Assembly (NCBI GenBank): GCA_029204225.1
Contig: CM055092.1
Span: forward strand, 26,246,122-26,310,121
DNA from: Diphasiastrum complanatum
Lineage: Eukaryota; Streptophyta; Lycopodiopsida; Lycopodiales; Lycopodiaceae
Direction: 5' to 3'
DNA: 64,000 nucleotides
Position numbers and translations under genes: made by a program. This document shows positions 25,732-36,151 of the stretch, piece after piece. The notes beneath the pieces were generated by a model that ran no database searches, was not told the DNA's origin, and saw only the letters and a list, made by a program, of their open reading frames with translations. How positions within the stretch are numbered: the first letter of the stretch is position 1; each line of letters opens with the position of its first letter.

Positions 25732-26667
25732 CTACTCCAGTTTATTGATTGCATAGACGTTCGACTTCAGAGAGTAAGGCTGCATCAAAGACGAGGAGGG
25801 AGTAGAAATGGTCTGACGTGGGGGTGAAAAGTTGATGACTTGCATCCACGCCAGAGTGTCTGGAGACAACTGAGAATCAGAGAGATTAAACTGAAGAGGA
25901 GAGATGGAGGATGCGATGGTGATGGAAGGGGTAGGTGGTATCAATAGAGGAAACGGGAATGGAAACAGAAGTAGTGCAGTGGTGGTGGTGCGTCTTCGGG
26001 TAGCAAGTGGAGATGAGGATGAAGAGGTAGTGCCACGCATTCGTTTGCTGGCCGTTGTGTCAGTAACTGCAGGTTGGGAGGAGGTGGATGCTACAGATGG
26101 CAGGTTAGTGTGCAGCATGATGGACGACAAAAGAGTTGAGCGATGGAAACCGCGCAGTTTCATCTCGACAAGTGCGCATGTAAAATTACACAACAAGGGG
26201 CCTACTGCGATATGCTCACAGTTGTTGGGTCTGATGGAGATGGTTAGTTCGTGAATGAGGAAGGTATGTCAGTCGTATGGCACAACTGAGGGGCCAGGGA
26301 ATGCTAGAAAGGATTCCACTATCTGACTCAGCAGCTTGGACTAGATTTTGTCTTTGCGAAATGTTGAAACAACCAGAAAGTTGTTAAACAGATGCGCAGC
26401 CGTCTAAATGATGGGTTCCGTGATAGCATCTATCAGGTAACCGTTGTTAGTCTAGATTGAAAATTCTGGTGAAGTTTGGGTGACGAAGGGTTTGATCAAA
26501 ATTTTTGCCTGACGATGAGAGATGAGCTGACGGTCACCAGACATAATGCCAACGGTGACCATCGAGTTTGCATTTATCCTGACCTTGTACGTGGTACGTT
26601 GGTATAGGAAGTGGAAGCGTGACTTTGACGCATAACAAGCAAAAATTGTGTGGATCCAAAATAGCAA
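25732..26667 (-). pseudogene. G2 ORF3: N-terminal domain and Ser/Thr/Pro linker
   Basis: Read right to left, FLYQRTTYKVRINA..MVTVGIMSG matches FYITFQGATHKVRVTEAALAA in G1 ORF3. Next, with an in-frame stop, NNGYLIDAITEP matches NDGCLLEAITEP in G1, and FNNFLVVSTFRKDKI matches LNDFLMVGNLRKDRI. The last frame (26196-25732) opens with GFHRSTLLSSI (G1: GFHLDSVLSVY) and runs into a Ser/Thr/Pro-rich linker. The coiled coil and C-domain are missing, cut off by the C5 LTR side at about 25.73 kb. Together with RT-protease-gag at 33.4-35.9 kb this is element G2, interrupted by C1. Confidence 0.7.
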
Positions 26668-26699
26668 GAGATAGCTACAAAGCTTTGGTTCTTCATTAT

Positions 26700-27104
26700 A
26701 AATTATGAGGAGAGCTACACATATTTATGGAGTTTGAGGTAGCTCGAGGTAGAACCACATCCATCCATCATTTGATGACATCTAAAGTGAAAAACTAGAG
26801 TCTATGTGACATTTGTCACATCTCATGCATGAATTTCTACCTACTTTTTCCAAGTGTCCTAGTTCTAACTAGAAATGTACAAATCATCATGCACGTGTCC
26901 ATTTCACTTTATGCATGCCTTGCATGTCACTACGGATCACTTACAATCAATGCATGTGAATTGCCACAAGTTTCTACTGGCATGTTTTTGCTAATTCTAA
27001 GTCTACAATCTATATGCAAGTTGTAATCATCAAACTAGATATGTCAAATTCATATATCTCGAGTTCTATCTAGGCCAAACTTGGCATTTGCATTTATGAA
27101 CGAC
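26700..27104. other. Unassigned sequence between ORF3 and the C1 insertion
   Basis: No RT, RNase H or integrase block is recognisable on either strand, although G2 RT sequence resumes on the other side of C1. G2 therefore lost its pol C-terminal half before or apart from the C1 insertion. Confidence 0.4.
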
Positions 27105-27109
27105 ATACT

Positions 27110-27764
27110 TGTGAAAATTGTCAACATTTCCTAGCTAGTTTGAGGCCTAAATTGGCTAAAATTGTAAATAGTTTTGGTTCTGGAGTTTCACACGTGTGAA
27201 CCAGGCCACAATGTTTTTATTTACTGTATTTTTTCAGTATGATGAAGTGTCAAACTTCATACCCTTCAAAATGAGACCATTTTGATGTATTTTGGTCATA
27301 TAAGCCATTTTTAGCTATTTTTCCTATATAGGGAATATCTAGGGTCAAGTACCTTCTAGAGAGAGGAGAGAGAGTCATCTTCCTCATCCATAAATAGTAG
27401 GGAAGTCGTGGAGAACAGGTTGGAGAAACCTTTTGTATGCTTCATTGAGATCAATAGATCATTGTCATTGTTTCTTCCTCCATTGAGAGCATTGTTGTGT
27501 GTATTGTCTTCAAGCTATTGTGTATGATCTTAGGTGCTTTCCAAAAGTGATAGGCTGATGTATTATGGACTGTATAATGCTATTTTGGGCCGCACTTGAT
27601 GTTTATGGAAGTTTCCATTTGTGATAAATGCTTTTTGATCAAGTTCTTTGCATTCTAGGTAGCATAGAATGTGTTGCCAATTCCTAGCTTATGTAGTTTG
27701 GAGTGCAAGCATTCAAGCCAATGATCTTGGAGTTTAGATCCACTTAGGATCTGTATTTTTCACA
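27110..27764 (+). repeat. C1 5' LTR (655 bp)
   Basis: TGTGAAAATTG...TTTTTCACA with TSD atact on the left and PBS on the right. A palindrome TTTCACACGTGTGAA with a CACGTG core (G-box) lies at about 27187-27201. A short GA-rich tract (GAGAGAGGAGAGAGAG) is followed by a TATA-like CATAAATAG at about 27390. Confidence 0.97.
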
Positions 27765-27776
27765 TGGTATCAGAGC
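27765..27776 (+). other. C1 primer-binding site
   Basis: TGGTATCAGAGC immediately after the 5' LTR is an exact match to the usual plant copia PBS for initiator tRNA-Met. An approximately 1.16 kb leader without a conserved frame separates it from the gag ATG at 28937. Confidence 0.95.
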
Positions 27777-28936
27777 TGGTTGGCTTCTATTTACAGTAAG
27801 TATTCCATTTTTGGTGATATTTGGATGTTTGATCAAGTTCTAGCATGATTTTGCATTGCTTTGTTGATCAAATCTTACTAACCTTTGTTTTGTGAGTTGA
27901 ACTTGTGGATCAAAAGCATATTTCAGGTCTATTGAAGATCAGAGGCTGAAAAGAAACTATTTTGGATCAGATCATAACACCTAATCATTTGTGATTGTGA
28001 GGCTTGTGCATATTCAATACTAACAATGTTCTTTTCAATCCTATTGTTGACAATCTCCATTCTTGGATGAACACTCTCCTTAAGTGGATGAAACTTCTCC
28101 TTAAGTGGATGACAAATGCTCTTTTGAGTGAGTTGTAATTCTCCTAAAGGCTGAGCAAAGCTCCCATTTGGATGAAAGATCCCCTTTTTTGGGTGAACAT
28201 ATTGTAAGCTCCATTGTGAAGAGCATATTGTAAAGATTGTCATCAATTTTGGCATAAATTTTGGTGTACTTTGTTGAGCATGTAAGTAACTCTCCTTATG
28301 TAATTTGATTGGAGCATTTGCTGGAAGGTGTTAACCATTATGCAAGTGTGTTTTCAGGTTCTTAACAGGTTGAGGAACATTCTCATGTGAAGTGATCTTA
28401 GATCTACATCTAAACACCAAGATTTGACAAGATAGTGAAGCTAGTCTTGTGATTCACTAAGTGTGCTCATTCATTCACCTCTAAATCTTGTATTTATCAC
28501 TTGCTGGAGTTTATAAACTTTTAGAAGTGTGGTTTACATGTGGTTTTACAGGTTGAATCAATATCTTAGTGTGTTGATCATATGTTGATCAAGTTTGTTC
28601 ATTACTAGGTAATCTTGGCATCCTAGTTTTGGGTATTTTCTAAGAATGCAAGTAACTCTTCACACCATAACTTGATTTGGTCACTTGCTGGAAAGTTTGA
28701 GAGCTTAAGCAAGAGTGTGTTCAGGTTGGTTTGATTTTGTAATCCATTCTTAGTGTGTGCAAAGTGTTGCATGTGTTTCAATCTTCCTTTCTATGCTTGG
28801 AAACCATCTAGGTTCAAGATAGAAGTGTTTTAGGGTCCTAAATCTTCATAGATCTCTTTATCTATCATTTGTTGAGAGAAAAGTGAGTGCTAAGTGCTTT
28901 AGGACAGAACCTAAAAGTTGAAGAAACATTAGAATC

Positions 28937-31453
28937 ATGGCTTCCAATGGTGGGATCATGCTAGAGTCTAGTGAAAGGTTGAGTTCATCAAACTACTCTA
29001 CTTGGAAAGTGAGGATGGAGTCCTTACCTGAGTTGAATGAACTCATGGACATAGTTGCAGAAATTGAAGAGAGACCTCTCACACTTCAAGAGCAACAAAG
29101 GTTTGATAAGAAGGCCAAAAGGGCTCTTCATATCATTAAAATGAATGTTACAAATGAACTTCTCAAGGAAGTTGGAAAGTGTCAAAGTGCAAGTGAGGCA
29201 TGGAATGCCTTAAAGAAGCTCTTTGAATCAAAGTCCACATCTAGGGTATTGACCCTAAGGAGACAAATATTTTCTAGTAGGCAAAGAGAGGGTGAAAGTG
29301 CTCATGCATTTATCTTGAGAGTTAAGTCCCTAAGTGATGATTTAGCATGCATTGATGAGAACATAAAAGATGGTGAAATAGTCCAAGTTATGTTGAATGG
29401 TTTGCTAAATGAACATTCTAACCTTGTGCAAAGTTTTGCCATTCAAAGAGTCTTGCCAAGTGTGGTTGACTTGCAAGAAATCTTATTGGCTGAAGAACAT
29501 AGGTTGCAATCAAAGCTTGATGGTGCATCCTTGCAAGGTGGAGGTGAAGAGGCTTTCTTCACAAAAGGCAAATTCAAGGGCAAAGGTAAAGGCAAAGGGA
29601 AATGGTCCAAAGGTGGTAACTTTGATCATGATGATCACTCTTCCTCTTCCTCTTCTACTAAGAACAATAAGTCAAAGTTCAAGTGCTTTTATTGTGGGAT
29701 AAAAGGTCATTTTGCAAATGAATGTTATAAGAAGAAAAGAGAGCAAGGAGAGAGGCAAGGAAATCTTACAATAGATGAGGAAGAACATAACACATGTGAA
29801 TCACTTGTTATGACTTCAAGTTTGTTAGCCAACATAGATGATAATGATCCTTGGTGGATTGATAGTGGAGCCTCATCTCACATGACAAGACATAAGGAAT
29901 ACTTTACATCCTTATTGTCTTATGAGGGAGAAGGTAACATCATCTACACTGCAAATGATGGTCAATGTGACATCAAAGGCATAGGCACTATTCCTATTTC
30001 CCTTTCAACAAATAGGAAAGCAAATCTTGAAAATGTTTTGTACATTCCTTCAATCACTAAGAATTTGCTTAGTGTAAGTCAAATGATTGACAAAGGACTT
30101 GATGTGGAGTTCATTGGAGATGCATGTTTGATAAGTAAATGTGGATCCTTGATTGCTCAAGGTAGGAGGCATGGTAAACTTTTCAAGCTTGATGCATGTG
30201 TGATCTCTAATCATGAAGGATGTATGGCTAGGGAGCAATTGACAAACCAAGAAGTTTGGCACAAGAGGTTGGGCCATCCCAACTTCAAATCTTTGGAGGT
30301 AATGGCAAAGAAAGAGCTTGTTCTTGGTCTCCCTAAAAGTCTTGTTGCAAACAATAGTGTTTGTGAACATTGTGCCTTGTCCAAATCTCATAGACTTGCT
30401 TATTCTAGATCTACTTCTAGATCTAAAGAAGCTTTTCAACTTGTGCATTCTGATATTCATTCTTCTAGTACAACTAGCAATGGTGGGGCAAAGATGTATG
30501 CAACTTTCATTGATGACTTTAGTAGGTATACTTGGATCTATCTTCTTAAAAGTAAGGATGAAGTGTTTGCTGCATTTGTCAAGTTCAAGAATGAAATGGA
30601 AAACCAATTCAATACAAAGATCAAATGCTTAAGATCTGATAATGGAGGGGAATACACCTCAAATAGGTTCAAAGACTTTTGTATAGCACATGGGATTAAG
30701 AGGGAGATGTCTAGTCCTAGGACTCCACAACAGAATGGAGTGGCCGAGAGGAAGAATAGAACCCTTTGTGAATGTGCCAAGGCAATGAGACTACATGCTA
30801 ATCTTGCTAAGTCTTTTTGGGGGGAAGCTTTAGCATGTGCTAACTATCTATGTAATAGATGGACAAGTGCTTCCTTGGATGGTAAAACTCCTCATGAGGT
30901 TCTTTATGGTAGAAGGCCGAGTGTCAAGCATTGTAGGATCTTTGGATGTACATGTTTTGTCAATATCACACTTGATGATAGAACTAAAGAAGATCCTTCA
31001 TCAAAGAAGGGTGTGTTTGTTGGCTATAGTGAAGTAAGCAAGGCTTACAAAGTGTACATTCCTTCTACAAAGAAAGTTGTCATAAGTAGGGATGTCATCT
31101 TTCATGAAGAGAATGTTTCCAATGTTGTTGATGTTGATGTTGATGTGCCTACTAATCATCATGATGTGCAAGATGTCTTGGATGAAGATGGAGATGCCAC
31201 TCCAAAGCAAACTTCAAGGAAGACTCAAAGGCAAAGGGCTAAGCCATCAAGGCTAACCTATGATGAAAAAGGAAAGCAAGTGGTGGACAACTCTAACTTT
31301 GCTTTTCTTACCTCTTTTGATGAACCAACTTGTGTAGGTGAAGCAATTCAAAAGAAGGAATGGATCCAAGCCATGGGTTGGTGGCAAAGGGGTATGCTCA
31401 AGAATATGGTATTGACTATGATGAGACCTTTGCACCCGTGGCAAAGATGGTAA
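28937..31453 (+). CDS. C1 gag-protease-integrase polyprotein (truncated before RT)
   Basis: 838 residues. The UBN2-type gag runs from residue 1 to about 240. It includes a Lys/Gly-rich basic run (about 209-225) and one zinc knuckle CFYCGIKGHFANEC (about 249-262). The protease active site is WWIDSGASSHMT (about 306-317). The GAG-pre-integrase His/Cys region starts at about 441 (WHKRLGHPN, then CEHC). The integrase core carries D506, D568 and E604, giving DD35E, with NGVAERKNR around the Glu. The frame continues through the linker (SRLTYDEKGK) and runs out after a deletion junction near residue 815, into about 25 unrelated residues. The starting ATG is in good gag context. All catalytic residues in protease and integrase are intact. 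Confidence 0.93.
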   Translation: MASNGGIMLESSERLSSSNYSTWKVRMESLPELNELMDIVAEIEERPLTLQEQQRFDKKAKRALHIIKMNVTNELLKEVGKCQSASEAWNALKKLFESKSTSRVLTLRRQIFSSRQREGESAHAFILRVKSLSDDLACIDENIKDGEIVQVMLNGLLNEHSNLVQSFAIQRVLPSVVDLQEILLAEEHRLQSKLDGASLQGGGEEAFFTKGKFKGKGKGKGKWSKGGNFDHDDHSSSSSSTKNNKSKFKCFYCGIKGHFANECYKKKREQGERQGNLTIDEEEHNTCESLVMTSSLLANIDDNDPWWIDSGASSHMTRHKEYFTSLLSYEGEGNIIYTANDGQCDIKGIGTIPISLSTNRKANLENVLYIPSITKNLLSVSQMIDKGLDVEFIGDACLISKCGSLIAQGRRHGKLFKLDACVISNHEGCMAREQLTNQEVWHKRLGHPNFKSLEVMAKKELVLGLPKSLVANNSVCEHCALSKSHRLAYSRSTSRSKEAFQLVHSDIHSSSTTSNGGAKMYATFIDDFSRYTWIYLLKSKDEVFAAFVKFKNEMENQFNTKIKCLRSDNGGEYTSNRFKDFCIAHGIKREMSSPRTPQQNGVAERKNRTLCECAKAMRLHANLAKSFWGEALACANYLCNRWTSASLDGKTPHEVLYGRRPSVKHCRIFGCTCFVNITLDDRTKEDPSSKKGVFVGYSEVSKAYKVYIPSTKKVVISRDVIFHEENVSNVVDVDVDVPTNHHDVQDVLDEDGDATPKQTSRKTQRQRAKPSRLTYDEKGKQVVDNSNFAFLTSFDEPTCVGEAIQKKEWIQAMGWWQRGMLKNMVLTMMRPLHPWQRW

Positions 31454-32751
31454 CTATTCGAATCCTAATCTCTCTTGCAACTCTTTATGATTGGGATATG
31501 TGGCAAATGGATGTTACTAATGCCTTCTTGAATGGTGATCTTGAAGAAGATATTTACATGGAGCAACCCGAGGGCTATGTTTCACATGATGAGCCTAATC
31601 ATGTGTGCTATCTCCAAAAGAGTTTGTATGGGCTAAAGCAAGCACCAAGGAGTTGGTATGCTAAGCTCAATTCCTTCTTACTTTCTCAAAACTTTGTTAT
31701 GAGTGAGTATGATCATTCTCTCTACTTTAGATTGAATGAAAATGATATCACTTTACTTTTGATCTATGTTGATGACATTATCTTAAGTGGTGGTAACAAT
31801 CTAGATATATATGAAATCAAGATGGCACTCAAAAGAGAGTTTGAAATTCAAGATCTTGGTAAACTTCATTATATCTTAGGAATAGAGATTATTAGAACTT
31901 CTAAATCTACATTCATATGTCAAGAAAAGTATGTTAACTCTATTCTAAAAAGGTTTCATATGGAAGATTGTAAAGTTGTTTCTACTCCTATGGAATCAAA
32001 TGTAAAGCTAACTACAAGAAGTAATGAAAGATCCTTCAAGGACATTACTCTCTATAGAAAGCTAATAGGATCTCTTATATGGTTAACCATCACAAGACCT
32101 GATCTAAGCTTTGTGGTTGGTAAACTAAGTCAATTTATGCAAGATCCTAGTGAGGCTCATTGGAAGCTAGGAAAGAGAGTACTTAGATACATCTCGGGAT
32201 CTAGAGATTTTGGCATCTTGTATGGAGGTACTACACCTAACCTTTGTGGATTTTCAGATTCAGATTTTGCAGGTGATCAAATGGATAGGAAGTCAACAAG
32301 TGCCTTTGCAATCTATCTTGGAGATGGAGTGGTCTCATGGCTATCAAAGAAGCAACCAACTATCTCTCTATCTTCCACCGAAGCCGAGTACAAGGCATTA
32401 ACAACATGCACCAAGGAGATTCTTTGGATCAAGAGGATGTTATTGGATCTTCACTTGCTGGAACCAGAGAAGACTCCAATCATACTTTGTGATAACCTTT
32501 CAGCCCAAAGCTTGGCAAGCAATCCTGTTTTTCATGCAAGGAGCAAGCACATTGAGATTGCTCACCATTTTGTGAGAGATCAAGTCATTGCCAAAGAGGT
32601 GGAGCTTCAACATGTCTCTTCAAAGGAGTGTGTGGCTGATATCTTCACCAAACCATTGGGAAAGGACCTATATTTAATGCATAGATCTAATCTTGGAATG
32701 TGCTCAAAGACTATGTTGAAACTAGCATCCAATGTTGAAGAGGGAGTGTGA
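31360..32751 (+). CDS. C1 reverse transcriptase and RNase H (frame-shifted, RT N-terminus deleted)
   Basis: The genuine sequence begins at about 31382 with LVAKGYAQEYGIDYDETFAP. The first residues before it are out-of-frame linker. The RT palm has the catalytic box YVDD (residues 136-139 of this frame) preceded by LLLI, plus QMDVTNAFLNGDLEEDIYM. RNase H follows, with acidic residues around D302, E341, D378 and D428 (VADIFTKPLG). The N-terminal RT segment normally upstream of KARLVAKGYAQ (including the KWVYK-type motif) is deleted, so a functional RT is unlikely. The stop overlaps the PPT/3' LTR start. Confidence 0.93.
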   Translation: MDPSHGLVAKGYAQEYGIDYDETFAPVAKMVTIRILISLATLYDWDMWQMDVTNAFLNGDLEEDIYMEQPEGYVSHDEPNHVCYLQKSLYGLKQAPRSWYAKLNSFLLSQNFVMSEYDHSLYFRLNENDITLLLIYVDDIILSGGNNLDIYEIKMALKREFEIQDLGKLHYILGIEIIRTSKSTFICQEKYVNSILKRFHMEDCKVVSTPMESNVKLTTRSNERSFKDITLYRKLIGSLIWLTITRPDLSFVVGKLSQFMQDPSEAHWKLGKRVLRYISGSRDFGILYGGTTPNLCGFSDSDFAGDQMDRKSTSAFAIYLGDGVVSWLSKKQPTISLSSTEAEYKALTTCTKEILWIKRMLLDLHLLEPEKTPIILCDNLSAQSLASNPVFHARSKHIEIAHHFVRDQVIAKEVELQHVSSKECVADIFTKPLGKDLYLMHRSNLGMCSKTMLKLASNVEEGV

Positions 32752-33401
32752 AAATTGTCAACATTTCCTAGCTAGTTTGAGGCCTAAATTGGCTAAAATT
32801 GTAAATAGTTTTGGTTCTGGAGTTTCACACGTGTGAACCAGGCCACAATGTTTTTATTTACTGTATTTTTTCAGTATGATGAAGTGTCAAACTTCATACC
32901 CTTCAAAATGAGACCATTTTGATGTATTTTGGTCATATAAGCCATTTTTAGCTATTTTTCCTATATAGGGAATATCTAGGGTCAAGTACCTTCTAGAGAG
33001 AGGAGAGAGAGTCATCTTCCTCATCCATAAATAGTAGGGAAGTCGTGGAGAACAGGTTGGAGAAACCTTTTGTATGCTTCATTGAGATCAATAGATCATT
33101 GTCATTGTTTCTTCCTCCATTGAGAGCATTGTTGTGTGTATTGTCTTCAAGCTATTGTGTATGATCTTAGGTGCTTTCCAAAAGTGATAGACTGATGTAT
33201 TATGGACTGTATAATGCTATTTTGGGCCGCACTTGATGTTTATGGAAGTTTCCATTTGTGATAAATGCTTTTTGATCAAGTTCTTTGCATTCTAGGTAGC
33301 ATAGAATGTGTTGCCAATTCCTAGCTTATGTAGTTTGGAGTGCAAGCATTCAAGCCAATGATCTTGGAGTTTAGATCCACTTAGGATCTGTATTTTTCAC
33401 A
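32747..33401 (+). repeat. C1 3' LTR (655 bp)
   Basis: Identical to the 5' LTR except one base (g to a in ...gtgatagrctgatg..., near 33190). It is preceded by the purine run gaagagggag and followed by TSD atact. Confidence 0.97.
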
Positions 33402-33449
33402 ATACTTGCATGGTACAATGTTTGTAGCAGACCTAAAGTCAGATCGACG

Positions 33450-35876
33450 CAAATACGAAGCTTGCCATTTTTCTTGGGAACCACCACAATGGGTGATACC
33501 CAATCTGTGTGTTGGACTTCATAAATGAAACCAGTATCTAGAAGCTTCTTAATACCTTCGTCAATTCATTTGTGATAGATCGGATTACAACGGTAAGGCT
33601 TAGCCCTAACAAGCTTAGCGTTCTCCTCTAAAGGAATTGTATGGACAGCTATTTTAGGCGGGACCCCCTTCATTTCAGCATAATTCCATGCAAATACATC
33701 CCTATATTTGCGGAGTAAGGTTTCCGGATCAAGATTTTGACCTGGCGTAAGGTGGGCTCCGACATGAACAATGCGATCCACGTCCTCATCAGGATCTTTG
33801 AGATTTAGCTCTATGGTCTTGGCTAGTCTTTCAAAGGACTGGAAAAATTGTGTAGGTTCCCGTTGTGGTTGTGGCAACTGGATGACTACATCATCAAGTG
33901 TGAAGTTCTTGAACTTGCTTGGGAGATCAAATGGAGGTTCCACAAAGTTCTCTGGAACTTTGGGAACCAGCTGCATGGATGTGCTATCAGATGCGGAAGC
34001 TTGATCAGAGGGTTTGTGCTTGTAATGTTCAGACAATGGCTTGATTGGTTGCTTAAGCTTCTCGTGCATGTTTTTGTTGCTCGGTTAAGTTTGTGTCGAT
34101 GACTTGATGTTTTTGGAACTGAAGTTTTCTGGTTTGTTGGGGAGGCGGTGTGGTTGCCCCTTGAATCAATTCTTCGTCTATTGTATCCCAAACTTCGTCT
34201 GGATACATGTCCCATTTGTAGACCTTGGGTTAGGCCTGTAGGTCGTTGTGTTGGAAACTTTGGATGTAAGTTGCACATGAGCCAAAGGCCCTAGCGACTT
34301 AATCTCTTTGGGAATAGATTTTGGTGGATAACATTTTTCATCCAAATAAATGAGCACATGTTCGTCAGTCAGTACGTCATCATTCATTGAAAGAATACCG
34401 TCTTCCAGAACATGGGCTGCAGAGACACTAAGTTCTCCTGGGCACCAAGCTATAGGAATTGGGTCTATCATCATGAGTGGAATGATGGGGGTTTCGATGT
34501 CCGTAGAAGATGGTAGAATATATGCTTCTTCTGCGACAGTTTCTATTCGACGTCTGTTGGAATCAACACAGTCCACAGTGGCCAGTGCTTGACCCAAATT
34601 TTTAATATTCCTTGATCTTGTATAGTGTCCTTTCAGTTGGATTGGAACACTATCGTATTCATCATATGTTGTAGATGACCAATCATCATAAACTTTGGTT
34701 GGCTTTACGTGGCCATTCGAGTCAACAGTGACTCATGTTTCGCTGTTGCCAAAGGTTATTTTGTTACATTTCCAATCTTGGACAACGCATGCCATCTATA
34801 TCCAGGGTGTGCCAAGAAGGAGTTTATAGACACAATCTATGGTAAATTTGACACCTACAATATGGACTGGAATATTCGATAAATGACCTGCAAGGTCGGT
34901 TATTCGATGATCGGCCATACGAAGTTTGTAATGTGGCTTATCTAAGGTATTGAACCCCCATGACTTTGCTAGTGACAAAGCCCTTATGTTTATGCCTGAT
35001 CCACTATCAAGGATAGCGGATATTGCTAGATAATCTTTATAGTGAATAGGTAAGATGATGCTAGTCCCCTTAGCAGCACCTATATTCATCATATTCATGG
35101 GAATCTGAGGAATTTCTGGAATCTCATCTAGTTTTCGCTGTTCATCTAGGATATTGGGCAGCTGAAAACTTTGATGGATATAACTTTGGAGACCAGTGAA
35201 AGATTTCATTGCGCTATGGAACGACATTGTGATTTGAGCCTGCAGAAGTTTGGAGATTACTTCGAGTCCCTATAGGGATTGCTCTTTTTTGAGGATCGGA
35301 GCAGATAACGGACAGTCCGTGTTCTGTTCCTCCTGCAAAAATTCATCTCAAAATTCATTGTATTGCCTTTGTTCCACGTGTGGGTCTAGCTAATCTCTTG
35401 GTAATGTAGAAGCTATCAAGGAACTTCCCATATGGTCAGCTGGTTTTTCGAGATTTTGTGTTGAGCTCTAGCAAGGACTCTAACAGGTTCTGATGAGATA
35501 TGTTGTGCTGGTAGGATCCTGTTAGGTTGATTTGGGCAATCTTTGAAACTGCATTTTTGAACACAGTCTGGACATTCAACACGGATTGGTTCTTAACTTC
35601 ACAATTGACCATAAAACGTCTTGTTTCGCCACAGATAAAACACCTGTTGCTCGTGGTCCCGTGGCAATTACATAGCCATCCCTGGATAGCTAGTTGTCCT
35701 GGATAATCTGGGTCTGTGGAATACTCATCTTGTCTGCACGAACATGAGGTATCTTCATGATCAGATTGTGAACTACCAAAAGAAGGTGTGGTATCTGGAT
35801 GGTATGTGTGATCATAGGAATGATCGACAAACTGTATTGGTTCAAATTCTTTATGGTTGTGGGCGGATGTCGACAT
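33450..35876 (-). pseudogene. G2: gypsy gag C-terminus, protease, linker and RT N-terminus
   Basis: Read right to left: gag tail with a defective knuckle (35876-35436, CFICGETRRFMVNC; the zinc-ligand His is lost). Then protease (35227-34796, active site ILDSGSGINIRALS and LLLGTPW). Then the lineage-specific linker (34597-34178), and the RT N-terminus (34069-33450: FTLDDVVIQLPQPQREP, FAWNYAEMKGVP, then VVVPKKNGKLRICVDL). RT stops abruptly after CVDL at about 33450, before the palm, so the break is not the C1 insertion point itself (33402). Domain order and linker match G1, so G2 is a diverged member of the same lineage. Confidence 0.88.
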
Positions 35877-36151
35877 GGATGAGAAACGATTATTGAAATG
35901 ATGAAAGCACAGTGATAACTACGTTAATAGAATCATGGATTACTTAGAGAATGGAGATGCCAGCTGTTCTTTAGTGTTGAACGGGATTATCAGTGTAGGG
36001 GTCTTATAGATTGCCATAAAAGAGAGATTGTAGAAACAATTAGGCGTCTGGGATAGCCATGCAATCCTCTAATGCTAATAACCTTATATAAAGAGAATGT
36101 AAAAATAATTTAGGCGTTAGAGATAGCCATACATTTCTTTGATAAAGATGT

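Larger units (their letters stand above)
27110..33401 (+). mobile_element. C1: very young Ty1/copia element, internally deleted
   Basis: Complete ends: two 655-bp LTRs differing at one base by eye, exact TSD atact (27105-27109 and 33402-33406), PBS at 27765 and PPT ending at 32746. The internal order is gag, protease, integrase, RT, RNase H (copia order). A deletion at about 31375 removes an estimated 45-50 codons between the end of the linker and the RT start, and shifts frame. Near-identical LTRs imply recent insertion. The deletion implies either mobilisation in trans of a defective copy or a later loss. Inserted in opposite orientation into G2. Confidence 0.97.

Noticed and set aside
30050-30607. 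185-residue minus-strand frame inside C1
   Set aside because: It is the antisense shadow of the C1 integrase region; the plus strand carries the conserved catalytic residues.
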